This document shows positions 28,909 to 38,686 of a stretch of 64,000 bases of DNA, piece by piece. Where the stretch lies: assembly GCF_001552215.1 (NCBI RefSeq), contig NZ_BCQT01000004.1:62001-126000 (forward strand), read 5' to 3'. Both the position numbers and the translations under genes were made by a program. The DNA comes from Actinomadura macra NBRC 14102. GTDB taxonomy: Bacteria > Actinomycetota > Actinomycetes > Streptosporangiales > Streptosporangiaceae. The notes under the pieces were generated by a model. It saw only the letters and a program-made list of their open reading frames with translations. It did no database searches and had not been told where the DNA came from. How positions within the stretch are numbered: the first letter of the stretch is position 1; every line of letters begins with the position of its first letter.

Positions 28909-29738
28909 GAGACCTCCTCGGGGTGCGGTTCGGTGTCGACGTGGCCCAGTTCGGGACGCGGCGCCAGCGGGCTGAGCTGGAAGATCGCGAGGACCTCCGC
29001 GTCCCCCTCGTTCAGGAGCCGGTGCCGGACGTTGCGGGGGATGAGCAGCGCCTGCTCCGCCCCGACCGCCATCGGCTCGCCGTCCAGCTCGACCCGCAGC
29101 TCGCCGGTCGCGACGAACAGGTACTCCTCGGAGTAGGGGTGGTAGTGCTCGGTGACCTTCTCGCCGGGCGCGAGCCGCACCGCCCCGCAGAAGCCGGACG
29201 TGGACCCGGTCGTGGCGGGCGACACCATCGCGCGCAGGTCGCCGCCGCGCCGGGTGTTGGCGGGCACGTCGTGGAAGCCGATGACGGTCCGGCGGCGACG
29301 CTCCACCTTGTCCTTGATCAGCCCCATCTGGACCGCCGTGTTGGCGTTGATCCGCTCGGTCATCCCGGCGGTGTCCAGGGGCGCGCCGTCCTTCATCTCG
29401 AAGTCCTGCACCCAGCGCATCCGGGTGCGGTCGGCGGCCAGCTCCTCGAACGTCCAGGTGATGTTCATGAACTCGAACGGGCCCTTCTCGACCCGCCGGG
29501 ACCGGACGGTCCAGGTACTGGTGTCCCAGGCCCGGGTGGACACCCAGGCCCACTCGCGGCCCTGCTCGTCCGGGTGCATCGTCAGGCGGAAGGTGACCGA
29601 GTCCTCCCCCTCGTCGAGGATCTCGGTCTTGGCGTACTCGGAGAACAGGTCCGGCCAGCTCCGCACGTCGTTGGTCTGCGCGAAGACGAACGGGACGGGC
29701 GCGTCGATCTCGATGGCGTTGTCGGTGTGTCCGATCAC
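28905..29738 (-). CDS. Aromatase/cyclase (SRPBCC) fused to a cupin
   Basis: A 277-residue fusion. Residues about 1-150 are a START/SRPBCC polyketide aromatase-cyclase (IEIDAPVPFVFAQTNDVRSW, MHPDEQGREWAWVS, MRWVQDFEMKDGAP), similar to TcmN-N / WhiE-ORFVI proteins. Residues about 165-265 are a cupin with the metal-binding pattern EHYHPYSEEYLF and GELRVELDG. In spore-pigment and related clusters these are usually two separate genes, so the fusion is notable. Role: regiospecific folding and first-ring dehydration of the poly-keto chain, with the cupin perhaps helping a later cyclisation. It sits between ACP and KS-alpha. Confidence 0.87.
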   Translation of the reverse strand: MIGHTDNAIEIDAPVPFVFAQTNDVRSWPDLFSEYAKTEILDEGEDSVTFRLTMHPDEQGREWAWVSTRAWDTSTWTVRSRRVEKGPFEFMNITWTFEELAADRTRMRWVQDFEMKDGAPLDTAGMTERINANTAVQMGLIKDKVERRRRTVIGFHDVPANTRRGGDLRAMVSPATTGSTSGFCGAVRLAPGEKVTEHYHPYSEEYLFVATGELRVELDGEPMAVGAEQALLIPRNVRHRLLNEGDAEVLAIFQLSPLAPRPELGHVDTEPHPEEVS

Positions 29739-29779
29739 GGTGGGCTCCCTCAGGCGTTCGGGCTCGGGCGGGCGGGGGG

Positions 29780-30018
29780 TCAGGCGACGAGCCGGCGTTC
29801 GGTGACCATGCGCCTGAGCCCCTCGGGGGTCTGCTCGGCGGTCAGGTCCTCTTCGACGTCGATGTCGTAGCGGTCCTGGATCCGGGTGGCGATCTCCATC
29901 CGGGCCAGCGAGTCCAGGTCGAGCTCCTCGAAGGAGCGGGCGAGGGACTCGGCGCCGGCGGCCTTGTCCAGCCCGACGGCGATCAGCAGCTGGAGGACGT
30001 CCTCGTCAGTGATCTTCT

Positions 30019-30028
<10 letters not shown>
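29780..30028 (-). CDS. Type II PKS acyl carrier protein
   Basis: An 82-residue acyl carrier protein that carries the growing chain on phosphopantetheine. The attachment serine is Ser40 in FEELDLDSLARMEIA, and EEDLTAEQTPEGLRRMV forms the last helices. The ATG at 30028 has an AGGAAAGGGA ribosome site; the open frame further upstream belongs to the overlapping accC gene. It overlaps accC by 10 bp and lies 41 bp before the aromatase. Confidence 0.93.
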
Positions 30029-31418
<1,390 letters not shown>

Positions 31419-31422
<4 letters not shown>

Positions 31423-32015
31423 GGCCCGTCCGTCCTGACCCTGACGAGCACCTGGCCGAACTCCACCGGCTCGGCGTCGTCCACCATCACCTGGAGCACC
31501 TCGCCGGACCAGTCGGACGCGACGGGGTTCATCAGCTTCATCGCCTCGACGATCCCGATCGTCTGCCCGGCCTCGATCCGGTCGCCCGGCTGGACGAACG
31601 GGGGCGCGCCCGGCTCGGGAGCCACGTAGAACGTCCCGACGAGCGGGGCGACGACGCGCTTGAGGGTGTCGTCGACGGGCGGCGCGGCGGCCTCCACCGC
31701 CGGGCCACCGGCCTCGGCGGGCACCGGGGCGGCGACGACGGTCCGTGTGACCTCCGGGGCCTGCTGCGCCCACGTGACCTCCAGGACGCATTCGCCGAGA
31801 CGCGCCGAGACGCTCGTGACCGGCCCGGGGACGGTCTTGACGAGGTGGCTCACCTCTTCGCGGAGCAGCCGCAGCGACTCGTGCCCCGGCGAGGGCTGCG
31901 CAGCGGACGGAGCAGGGGACGGTACGGCGGCGTGCTCGGCCGACTCGACGGCTCCGGTGGGCTCGGTGGGCTCGGCGGGCTCGGCGGGCTCGGCGGGCTC
32001 GGCGGGCTCAAGCAT
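31419..32015 (-). CDS. accB: Biotin carboxyl carrier protein (BCCP)
   Basis: A 198-residue carrier. The C-terminal biotinyl domain (about 118-195) has the biotinylation site EAMKLMN (Lys160). The N-terminal part starts with a Glu-Pro-Ala repeat tract (about residues 3-20) and continues with a Pro/Ala-rich linker. The middle (about 45-90) is a weakly conserved BCCP-type N-domain. The ATG at 32015 overlaps the carboxyltransferase stop; the frame is open a little further upstream, but the repeat tract begins here. The repeat is also visible in DNA at 31962-32006. Confidence 0.9.
31962..32006 (-). repeat. 9-bp tandem repeat coding for Ala-Glu-Pro units in BCCP
   Basis: Five copies of ctcggcggg (the first with one change) in head-to-tail order, coding on the minus strand for the Glu-Pro-Ala tract at the start of BCCP. 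Copy number may vary between strains. Confidence 0.85.
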
Positions 32016-33726
32016 CGGTGACCACTCCCTGGCGGCGGAACCGGGCGTGCCGCTGCTCTCGCAGCTCATCCGCGTCGAGCCCGCCGAGGTCGGCGAGGGC
32101 GGACAGCACGGCGGACCTCAGGGCGGCGGCCGCCTCGGACGGCGCCACCTGCGCGCCGCCGTCCGGCTCGTCCACCACCCCGTCGACGACGCCGAGCTCG
32201 AGCAGCTCCGGCGCGGTGATGCGCAGCGCCTCGGCCATGGCGGCGCCCCGGGACGGGTCGCCGTGCAGGATCGTCGAGCAGCTCTCCGGGCTGATCACCG
32301 AGTAGCAGGCGTTCTCCATCATCAGCACGGTGTTGGCGACGGCCAGTGCGAGAGCGCCGCCGCTGCCGCCCTCTCCCGTCACGGTCGCGACGACCGGCAC
32401 CCGCAGCCGTGACATCCCGGCGATGCACTCGGAGATCGCCCACGCCTGGCCGCGCTCCTCGGCGCCGACACCGGGCGCGGCGCCCTGCGTGTCGACCAGC
32501 GTGACGACCGGCAGGCCGAGCGAGTCGGCGAGCCGCATCAGGCGCAGCGCCTTGCGGTAGCCCTCGGGGCCGGGCATCCCGAAGTTGCGGGTGACGAGTT
32601 CCTTGGTGTCGTGGCCCTTCTGGTGCCCGATGATCATCACGCTGACGCCGTCGATGTCACCGATGCCGCCGACCACCGCCGGATCGTCCCGGAAGTGCCG
32701 GTCGCCGTGCAGCTCCACGAAGTCGCCGCAGATCTGCCAGATGTAGTCGAGCGTCGTCGGCCGGTAGATGTCGCGGGCCAGCTTGACGGTGTCCCACGCG
32801 CTCCGCGCGGAGGCGCGAGCCGCCCGGCCCCCCGAGCCGGACGCGGCGCCGGACGCGGTGCCGGACGGGGCATCGCCGGGCGCGCCGGCCTGCGGCTTGC
32901 GGTCACCGCCGAGCAGGGTCAGGAGCCGGGCGAGGAGCGGGCGGACGCCGTCCCTCGGCTCCACCCGGTCGAGCATCCCCTGGCCCTTGAGGTACTCCGC
33001 CGTCTGGAAGCCGGCGGGCAGCCGCTCCCGGGTCGCGGCCTCGATCACGCGGGGCCCGGCGAACCCGATCAGGCCGCCGCGCTCGGCGACCAGCAGGTCC
33101 GCCAGCGTGGCGAACGACGCGGTGACACCGCCGAAGGTCGGGTCGGTCAGCACGCAGATCGACGGCACGCCCGCGTCGCGGAGCCGTTCGAGCGCCTGCG
33201 CGGACTTCGCCATCTGCATCAGCGAGAGCGCGCCCTCCTGCATCCGGGCGCCGCCCGATCCGGCGGCGAGGACCAGCGGCCACCGCCGCGCCTCGGCCTC
33301 CTCGGCGGCCCGCGCCACGGTCTCGCCGACCGCCGAGCCCATGCTGCCGCCCATGAACCCGAAGTCCATGACGGCGACCATCACCGGGTGCCCGCCGATG
33401 GCGGCGGTGCCGTAGAGCATCGCGTCTTCCAGACCGGTGCGGCGCCGGGCCTGCGCGAGCCGCTCGGTGTACGGGCGGGAGTCGCGGAACTCCAGCGGGT
33501 CCGCGCCGCGCACCTGCTCGGCGGGACGGAACGAGCCCTCGTCCACCAGGACGTCGAGCCGCTCGTGGGCGCCGAGACGGCGGTGGTGTCCGCATTCCGG
33601 GCACACATGCTGGTTGCGGACCAGGCGCGGGACGTAGACGGACGCGCCGCACTGGACGCACCGCAGCCACTTCTCGTCCTCCGGGTCGGCGGCGAGCGCC
33701 GTCCCCCGGGCGTCGACGGCGGTCAT
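32008..33726 (-). CDS. accDA: Acetyl-CoA carboxylase carboxyltransferase (AccD-AccA fusion)
   Basis: A 572-residue carboxyltransferase that moves the carboxyl group from BCCP-biotin to acetyl-CoA. The N-terminal half is AccD-like, starting with a Cys4 zinc ribbon (RCVQCGASVYV and HVCPECGHH); the second half, from about residue 310, is AccA-like (GHQKGHDTKELVTRNFGMP). A proline/alanine/serine-rich linker joins them. The ATG at 33726 is preferred because it overlaps the upstream TGA (ATGA). Located between BCCP and the TcmI-like cyclase in the PKS operon. Confidence 0.92.
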   Translation of the reverse strand: MTAVDARGTALAADPEDEKWLRCVQCGASVYVPRLVRNQHVCPECGHHRRLGAHERLDVLVDEGSFRPAEQVRGADPLEFRDSRPYTERLAQARRRTGLEDAMLYGTAAIGGHPVMVAVMDFGFMGGSMGSAVGETVARAAEEAEARRWPLVLAAGSGGARMQEGALSLMQMAKSAQALERLRDAGVPSICVLTDPTFGGVTASFATLADLLVAERGGLIGFAGPRVIEAATRERLPAGFQTAEYLKGQGMLDRVEPRDGVRPLLARLLTLLGGDRKPQAGAPGDAPSGTASGAASGSGGRAARASARSAWDTVKLARDIYRPTTLDYIWQICGDFVELHGDRHFRDDPAVVGGIGDIDGVSVMIIGHQKGHDTKELVTRNFGMPGPEGYRKALRLMRLADSLGLPVVTLVDTQGAAPGVGAEERGQAWAISECIAGMSRLRVPVVATVTGEGGSGGALALAVANTVLMMENACYSVISPESCSTILHGDPSRGAAMAEALRITAPELLELGVVDGVVDEPDGGAQVAPSEAAAALRSAVLSALADLGGLDADELREQRHARFRRQGVVTDA

Positions 33727-34055
33727 CGCGGGCTCCCCGTCCACTCGTAGAAGCCCTCGGCCATGGCGTCGGCGGGGCTGCGCCAGGTCGCCGGGTCGAA
33801 CGGCGAGATGTGCGCGCCGAGGTCGTCGCTCAGCCGCTGGAAGTCCGGGCGCCGGCGGGCCGTGGCCATCGCCTCGGCCGCGCCACCGGCGAATTCGGCG
33901 TAGTGGAAGTACAGATCCTGGTACCGGAAGAGATGCCGGCGGGTCACGCCGAGGACCCGGGGCAGTTCCGTCTCGTCGGACGCGCCGAACAGCCCCGCCA
34001 CGTCGTCCGCGGAATCAGGCCGCATTCGTGCGACTATGAGAATCCGGTCGGTCAC
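33723..34055 (-). CDS. TcmI-like polyketide cyclase
   Basis: A 110-residue ferredoxin-like (dimeric alpha+beta barrel) protein of the TcmI family, which closes a later ring of aromatic polyketides. Features: the LFRYQDLYFHYAEF stretch and a conserved RRPDFQRLSDDL helix. The GTG at 34055 is used; AAGGAG lies about 8 nt upstream. It is the first gene of the sub-operon 34055-26429; a hairpin at 34204-34242 separates it from the tailoring genes. Confidence 0.85.
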   Translation of the reverse strand: MTDRILIVARMRPDSADDVAGLFGASDETELPRVLGVTRRHLFRYQDLYFHYAEFAGGAAEAMATARRRPDFQRLSDDLGAHISPFDPATWRSPADAMAEGFYEWTGSPR

Positions 34056-34203
34056 TGGATGCTCCTTAGGTTTCCCTTGGAATCGTCTTCACGCTAAATG
34101 TCAGAACGGGTCCGGTCTTCCCCCTCCGACGTGAACTGCGCCCTCCTCCCGACAGCCGAAATGTCCCCCTTGCGGTGGAGAAGTGCCGTCTAGGGCGGCA
34201 TGC
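34056..34203 (-). promoter_or_regulatory. Probable promoter region of the core PKS sub-operon
   Basis: 148 bp between the hairpin at 34204-34242 and the cyclase gene. The minus strand has purine-rich blocks and a CTGACATTTAGCGTG stretch that may hold a -35, but no confident -10. No ORF. Confidence 0.4.
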
Positions 34204-34242
34204 CGACGGCCGCACGCTCCGGGGTTGAGCATGCGGCCGTCG
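34204..34242 (-). terminator. Hairpin between tailoring and core PKS genes
   Basis: A perfect 11-bp inverted repeat (cgacggccgca / tgcggccgtcg) with a 17-nt loop, 13 bp after the stop of the amidohydrolase gene. It may end the tailoring transcript (38686-34256) or attenuate it before the core genes. Confidence 0.65.
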
Positions 34243-34255
34243 AATCGGGAAATGG

Positions 34256-35224
34256 TCAGGAGAAGTCGAACAGTTCCAGCGCGTTCCGGTACGAGACCCG
34301 GTCGCGGTCGGCCGGGTCGGGCAGTTCGCTCGCGATGATGTCCGTGATCGGCCGCACCTGGTCCATCAATGGCGGGGCGTCCGTTCCCACCAGGATTTGC
34401 GAGGACGTGAACGTGGTCAGGTTGGCGCGCAGTTGTGCCGCGTTCGGAAAGGACGTGTCGACGTAGATCCGGACGAGCGACTCGCTCGGCGTCGCCGTGC
34501 CCGGCGAGTCGTGCGGGCCGGTCGGCGGCTGCCCCGGCCACGGGCGCATCGCCGCGTCCAGCTTCTCGGGGAGGTGCGCCAGCCCGCCGCCGCCACCGGC
34601 GGCGATCAGCCGGAGCGCGGGATAGCGCTCCAGCCAGCCCGCGCAGACGATCGCGGCGATCCCCGCGGTGATGTCGCACGGCCGCACCGCGTGCTCGACG
34701 AGACCGATGTGCCCGCCCATCGCGGACGTCCCGACCGGCTCGGCCGGCGGGTGCACCAGCACCGGCGACGCCGTCTCGGCCGCCATCGCGAAGAACCCGT
34801 CCGCCCGCGGCGCGCTCAGGTACTCGCCGTCGATGCTGCTGTTGACGATCAGCCCGACGAACCGCGGGTCCTTCATCAGCTCGGCGGCCTGCTCCAGCAT
34901 CGCGTCCCCGCCGAACGGGTCGAGGTAGGCGTAGGCGCGCAACGCGTCCGGGAAGCGGTCGACGAGGTCGCCGATGGCCTCGTTGTACGCGCGGACCTTG
35001 GCGACCGGCTGCGCGTAGTTCTCCGCGGCCGCACCGGGGAGCATCGAGCCCGCGCCGCACGGGCTGCCGATGACGGTGAGGCCGATGCCCTGCTCGCGCT
35101 TGGCCTCGATCGAGCCCTCGGGGTCGAACAGGCTCGGCGGGCCGAGCCCGCCCGCGCCCGCGGCGGCCAGGTGCCCGTGGACGTCGATCATCATCCCGGC
35201 GGGAACCGTCAGGGCCGGGCTCAT
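34256..35224 (-). CDS. Amidohydrolase-2 family protein (decarboxylase-like)
   Basis: A 322-residue TIM-barrel metalloenzyme of the ACMSD/amidohydrolase_2 group. The metal motif is IDVHGHLAA near the N-terminus; LVHPPAEPVG, RIYVDTSFPN and LVGTDAPPL supply further ligands and the catalytic aspartate. Many family members are non-oxidative decarboxylases of aromatic acids or hydrolyse ring systems. In an aromatic PKS cluster it may decarboxylate an intermediate or open/close a ring. The ATG at 35224 overlaps the upstream stop (ATGA); the long upstream frame is not part of the gene. Confidence 0.82.
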   Translation of the reverse strand: MSPALTVPAGMMIDVHGHLAAAGAGGLGPPSLFDPEGSIEAKREQGIGLTVIGSPCGAGSMLPGAAAENYAQPVAKVRAYNEAIGDLVDRFPDALRAYAYLDPFGGDAMLEQAAELMKDPRFVGLIVNSSIDGEYLSAPRADGFFAMAAETASPVLVHPPAEPVGTSAMGGHIGLVEHAVRPCDITAGIAAIVCAGWLERYPALRLIAAGGGGGLAHLPEKLDAAMRPWPGQPPTGPHDSPGTATPSESLVRIYVDTSFPNAAQLRANLTTFTSSQILVGTDAPPLMDQVRPITDIIASELPDPADRDRVSYRNALELFDFS

Positions 35225-35583
35225 GCCGGCGTCTGCGCGGGATCGGAGCGGCGCGTCGTGACGTGCTGCATCAGCGAGTTGATGAAGAAGTCGCGGGTCC
35301 CCTCCGGGGTACTGGTGTCGCGCTCGTCGGCCAGGTACTGCGCGATCTCCCGCTCGACCCGCTGGATGGTGGGCTGCGCCGACAGGTGCGCCATCAGCCC
35401 GGGCAGGTTCCCGTCGATCTCGATCATCCGGACGACGAGGTCGTCCTTGACGAACACCGACGTGCTGACCAGCCGGGTGCCGTCCGGTGCCGTCCACTCG
35501 GGCGGCGCGTACCCGGCGAGCAGTTCCTTCACCCGGTCCTGCGTGCCGGGCTTGATCCTGAACATGATCGCGTGGCGTTCCAC
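35221..35583 (-). CDS. SchA/CurD-like domain protein
   Basis: A 120-residue protein with an alpha/beta-barrel-like fold, recognised as similar to the SchA/CurD domain of spore-pigment and curamycin-type clusters (ERHAIMFRIKPGTQ, VSTSVFVKDDLVVRMIE, REIAQYLADERDT). The GTG at 35583 has an AAGGAAAGGA ribosome site. The molecular role is not settled; association with aromatic PKS cyclisation or oxidation is family knowledge from gene context. It is 27 bp after the DUF1772 gene. Confidence 0.75.
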   Translation of the reverse strand: MERHAIMFRIKPGTQDRVKELLAGYAPPEWTAPDGTRLVSTSVFVKDDLVVRMIEIDGNLPGLMAHLSAQPTIQRVEREIAQYLADERDTSTPEGTRDFFINSLMQHVTTRRSDPAQTPA

Positions 35584-35610
35584 GGTGATCGGTCCTTTCC
35601 TTTGGACGGA

Positions 35611-36069
35611 TTAGGCGATGGACAGTGCGGCGAGCGCGTACAGGCCGAACCCGGCCAGCGCGAACGCCGTGCGGACGGAGTTGGCGCGGCACCACCGGGC
35701 GCGCAGGTCGTCCCAGCCGGCCGGGGCGTCCTCGGGGTCCCACCCGGAGATCGTGCGGTTGATCGGCACGTTGCGGGTGTCGGAGACCACCGCGACCAGC
35801 ACGGACATGGCGAGCCCCGCGCAGCACAGCAGCCGCGCGGTCAGCCCGACGGGCAGCAGCGTGAAGACGACGGCGGTCGCCATCGTCACGCGGGTCACCC
35901 ACGGCAGCAGCGGGTCGAACCGCCGGTCGAGCAGCTGGTGCACCTGCACGTAGCGGTCCCCCGGCAGCGCGACGAGGGTGGGCACGATCGCGCGCCACAC
36001 GGCGAACAGGGTGCCCGCCACCGTGCCGCTGCCGAGCAGCACGACCATGGACAGCGTCCTCGCGAGCAT
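35611..36069 (-). CDS. Anthrone oxygenase-like membrane protein (DUF1772)
   Basis: A 152-residue protein with four hydrophobic segments (about residues 4-28, 55-78, 80-96 and 128-150). It matches the DUF1772 / noxB pattern, including the conserved NVPINRTISGWDPEDAP loop and RWCRANSVRTAFAL. DUF1772 proteins act as anthrone oxygenases or hydroxylases in several aromatic polyketide routes. Here it may convert an anthrone or similar ring to a quinone. ATG at 36069; 13 bp after the flavin monooxygenase. Confidence 0.8.
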   Translation of the reverse strand: MLARTLSMVVLLGSGTVAGTLFAVWRAIVPTLVALPGDRYVQVHQLLDRRFDPLLPWVTRVTMATAVVFTLLPVGLTARLLCCAGLAMSVLVAVVSDTRNVPINRTISGWDPEDAPAGWDDLRARWCRANSVRTAFALAGFGLYALAALSIA

Positions 36070-36082
36070 CGCGGTCGCCTCC

Positions 36083-37288
36083 TCAGAAGTCGGTTCCGGT
36101 GATCAGGTCGAAGGTCTTGCGGTAGACGACGCGCCTGAAGGCGAGCCGCATGAAGACCTCGCGGAAACGGCACAGCGCGGCGTGCTCCCAGCGGCTGAGC
36201 GAGCCGATGACCCGCGACCGCCGGACGATCGTGGCCGTGCGGTCCACCCGGCGCCGCTCGTACAGCTCCAGCGCCTCGCCGATCGACGCCGCCGCGTCCA
36301 CGCACTGGGAGAGCACCAGCGCGTCCTCGATCGACTGGCATCCGCCCTGCCCGAGGTTGAAGGCCATCGGGTGGGCGGCGTCGCCGAGCAGCGTGACCCC
36401 GCCCGTGCTCCAGCGCGGGACGGGCGTCCGGTCGTAGATGTCGATGGGAGTGATCTCCTCGGCCGGGGTGGCGCCGATGAGCGCGGCGACGGGGTCGGGC
36501 CAGCCGGCGAACTGCTCGGTCACGATCTGCCCGCCGGTGCTGCCGAGCGCGTCCAGCCCGTGGCCGATGCGGTCGCTGGTGATGGCGTCCCAGTACACGA
36601 GGCCGTCCGCGAGCGGGTAGTAGACGAACCGGCGACCCCGGCCCCAGATGTTGACGAACGTCCCCGGGCGCACGCCGGGGTCCGGGACGACGCCCTGCCA
36701 CGCGGTGTACCCGGCGTAGCGGGGCGGCGGCTCGTACGGCATCAGCGTCGCCCGGACGGTGGAGCGCAACCCGTCCGCGCCGACGAGCAGGTCGCGGTGG
36801 ATCTCCTCCCGCTGACCGCCGGGCCTGGCCAGGCGCACCGTCACGCCGTCCGCGCCGGTGGCGAGGCCGGCGCAACGGGAGCCCAGCCGCAGGTCCGCGC
36901 CGACCTGCCCGGTCAGCATCCGGTGCAGCTCCGGGCGGCTCACCGCGTAGACGGGCACGCCGCACCGCTCGCTGATCTCGCTCACCGGCCACCGCGCCAG
37001 CCGCCGGCCCCGCCACGAGTGGAACTCCTGCGCCCGGATCTCGTGCCCGATCTTCGCCAGCTCGTCCTGGAGGCCGAGGAGGCGGAGCGCGCGCACGGCG
37101 TTGTGCCACAGCATCAGGCCGCCGCCGGTCTGGATCCGGCCCAGGTCGGACGCCCGCTCGTAGACCGTGGTGCGCAGGCCGAGCCGGCGCAGGGCGATGG
37201 CCGTGGTCAGCCCGCCGATACCGCCGCCCACGATCGCGACCCCGCCCTCATTCCGCGACCCCCCACACCCCCCGGAACGGCCTGTCAT
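36083..37288 (-). CDS. FAD-dependent aromatic hydroxylase
   Basis: A 401-residue flavoprotein monooxygenase. It has the Rossmann dinucleotide motif VAIVGGGIGGLTTAIAL (about residues 17-33), DLLVGADGLRSTVR, and the second FAD motif LLGDAAHPMAFNLGQGGC. The group hydroxylates aromatic rings using NAD(P)H and O2. The N-terminus is longer than usual by about 15 residues (GRSGGCGGSRNEGG). The ATG overlaps the upstream ABM stop (ATGA). Confidence 0.9.
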   Translation of the reverse strand: MTGRSGGCGGSRNEGGVAIVGGGIGGLTTAIALRRLGLRTTVYERASDLGRIQTGGGLMLWHNAVRALRLLGLQDELAKIGHEIRAQEFHSWRGRRLARWPVSEISERCGVPVYAVSRPELHRMLTGQVGADLRLGSRCAGLATGADGVTVRLARPGGQREEIHRDLLVGADGLRSTVRATLMPYEPPPRYAGYTAWQGVVPDPGVRPGTFVNIWGRGRRFVYYPLADGLVYWDAITSDRIGHGLDALGSTGGQIVTEQFAGWPDPVAALIGATPAEEITPIDIYDRTPVPRWSTGGVTLLGDAAHPMAFNLGQGGCQSIEDALVLSQCVDAAASIGEALELYERRRVDRTATIVRRSRVIGSLSRWEHAALCRFREVFMRLAFRRVVYRKTFDLITGTDF

Positions 37289-37608
37289 GTCCCGCCACCC
37301 GGCCGCACACCGTCAGCAGTCGCCCGCACCGGGTAGATCTTCCGCTCGACCCGCCCCGCCCAGTAGGGCCGCATCGGCGTGGTCGCCTGCTTGTGGACGG
37401 GCGCGTCCTCCCAGGCGAGGAACTGCTCCTCGCTCTCCCACTCGCTCAGCAGGATGTAGCCCCCGGGACGGGCGTCGTCGCGCAGCAGCTCGTCGCGGAC
37501 ATGGCCCGGAGTGCCCGCGACCTTGGCCGCGACCTCGGTGTAGGCGGCCTCGAACGGGCCCCGCTGGTCCTCCTTGACGGACGCGAACACCATCACCCGT
37601 ACGGTCAT
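37285..37608 (-). CDS. Antibiotic biosynthesis monooxygenase (ABM) 1
   Basis: A 107-residue ABM-domain protein. These small cofactor-free proteins use a ferredoxin-like dimer to oxidise aromatic rings to quinones or act as cyclases. Visible: VRVMVFASVKEDQ, GYILLSEWESEEQFLAW and the conserved aromatic/His positions after it. It forms a pair with the ABM directly upstream (overlap 4 bp, ATGA) and with the flavin hydroxylase downstream. Confidence 0.82.
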   Translation of the reverse strand: MTVRVMVFASVKEDQRGPFEAAYTEVAAKVAGTPGHVRDELLRDDARPGGYILLSEWESEEQFLAWEDAPVHKQATTPMRPYWAGRVERKIYPVRATADGVRPGGGT

Positions 37609-37943
37609 CTCGAATCCTCCTCGTGCTCGGTCCGGCCGGTACCGGTCTCCTCGGCGTCGACGTGCCGGACGATCTCGTCGACGCGCATGTCGGCCGACAT
37701 CCGCAGCTCGCGCAGCGGCGCCGTCAGCCGGTCCTGGGCCGGGCTGCGCTCGAACGCGCGGAACGCCGCGAGGCTCGCCCAGTCACTGGTGATCACGTAG
37801 GTGTCCGGCTCGTCGCCGCGCAGCAGCGACTGGCGGAGGTTGGCGGGCTCCTGGCTGGTCGCGGCCGCGACCACGTCGAAGGCCCGCTCGAACGCCTGCC
37901 CCCCGCCCGGCCGGACGCGCATCCGCAGGGTGGCCCTGATCAT
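37605..37943 (-). CDS. Antibiotic biosynthesis monooxygenase (ABM) 2
   Basis: A 112-residue ABM-domain protein (MIRATLRMRVRPGGGQAF, YVITSDWASLAAFRAFE). It resembles ABM 1 only in fold, so the two may act on different ring positions or as a heterodimer. The ATG overlaps the ketoreductase stop (TGATG), and the C-terminal tail is acidic (EETGTGRTEHEEDSR). Confidence 0.82.
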   Translation of the reverse strand: MIRATLRMRVRPGGGQAFERAFDVVAAATSQEPANLRQSLLRGDEPDTYVITSDWASLAAFRAFERSPAQDRLTAPLRELRMSADMRVDEIVRHVDAEETGTGRTEHEEDSR

Positions 37944-38686
37944 CAGATTCCCCCGTCCACATGCAGGGTCGCGCCGGTGACGTAGCGGGCGGCGTCGCTG
38001 AGCAGGAACAGCACCGGCCCGGCGACCTCCTCGGGGTCGGCGAACCGGCCGAGCGCGATCATGCCGGCGTAGCGGTCCCGCGCCGCCTGCGGGACCCCGG
38101 TCATCTGGTCGGTGTCCACCAGTCCGGGGGCGATACCGTTCACCCGGATGCCGCGCGGTCCGAGTTCCTTGCACAGCGACCGCGTGAGCCCGGTGACTCC
38201 CGATTTCGCGGCCGTGTAATGCACTCGTCCGGCCATTCCGCGGAATGCGACCGCCGAGGTGACATTGACGATGGACGCGCCCGGCTCCAGCCATTTCAGC
38301 GCGGCCTGGACCGTCAGGTACATGCCGGTGAGGTTCACGTCCAGGACGCGATGCCACTCCGCCGGCTCCAGGTCCTCGATCGTGCGATGGCTCACGACGC
38401 CGGCGTTGTTGACGATGCCCGCAAGGCCGCCGAAACGCTCGTGCGCACGCTCCACCAGAGCGGAGACGTCGGACGCCTTCGCCGCGTCCGCACGCACGAG
38501 CTGGTAGTCGGCGCCCAGGTTGGCGAGCCTTTTGTCCAGGGCAGCGATGGCCTCGCCGTCCTGCACGTAGGACGCGGTGACCCGCGCGCCGCCCCGGACG
38601 AGCGCCAACACGACCGCCTGGCCGATGCCCCGGGACCCGCCCGTCACCAGGATGTGCTCACCGGACAGGTCGAATTCGGATTTCAT
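37943..38686 (-). CDS. Ketoreductase (SDR family)
   Basis: A 247-residue NADPH-dependent SDR. It has TGGSRGIG cofactor glycines (about 15-22), NNAG (about 93-96) and the catalytic triad Ser144, Tyr157, Lys161 (in HYTAAKSG). In type II PKS clusters such enzymes typically reduce C-9 of the nascent chain. The ATG at 38686 has a GGAAAGGGG ribosome site; the open frame extends upstream, but the sequence there is not SDR-like. It is the first gene of the tailoring operon. Confidence 0.87.
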   Translation of the reverse strand: MKSEFDLSGEHILVTGGSRGIGQAVVLALVRGGARVTASYVQDGEAIAALDKRLANLGADYQLVRADAAKASDVSALVERAHERFGGLAGIVNNAGVVSHRTIEDLEPAEWHRVLDVNLTGMYLTVQAALKWLEPGASIVNVTSAVAFRGMAGRVHYTAAKSGVTGLTRSLCKELGPRGIRVNGIAPGLVDTDQMTGVPQAARDRYAGMIALGRFADPEEVAGPVLFLLSDAARYVTGATLHVDGGI

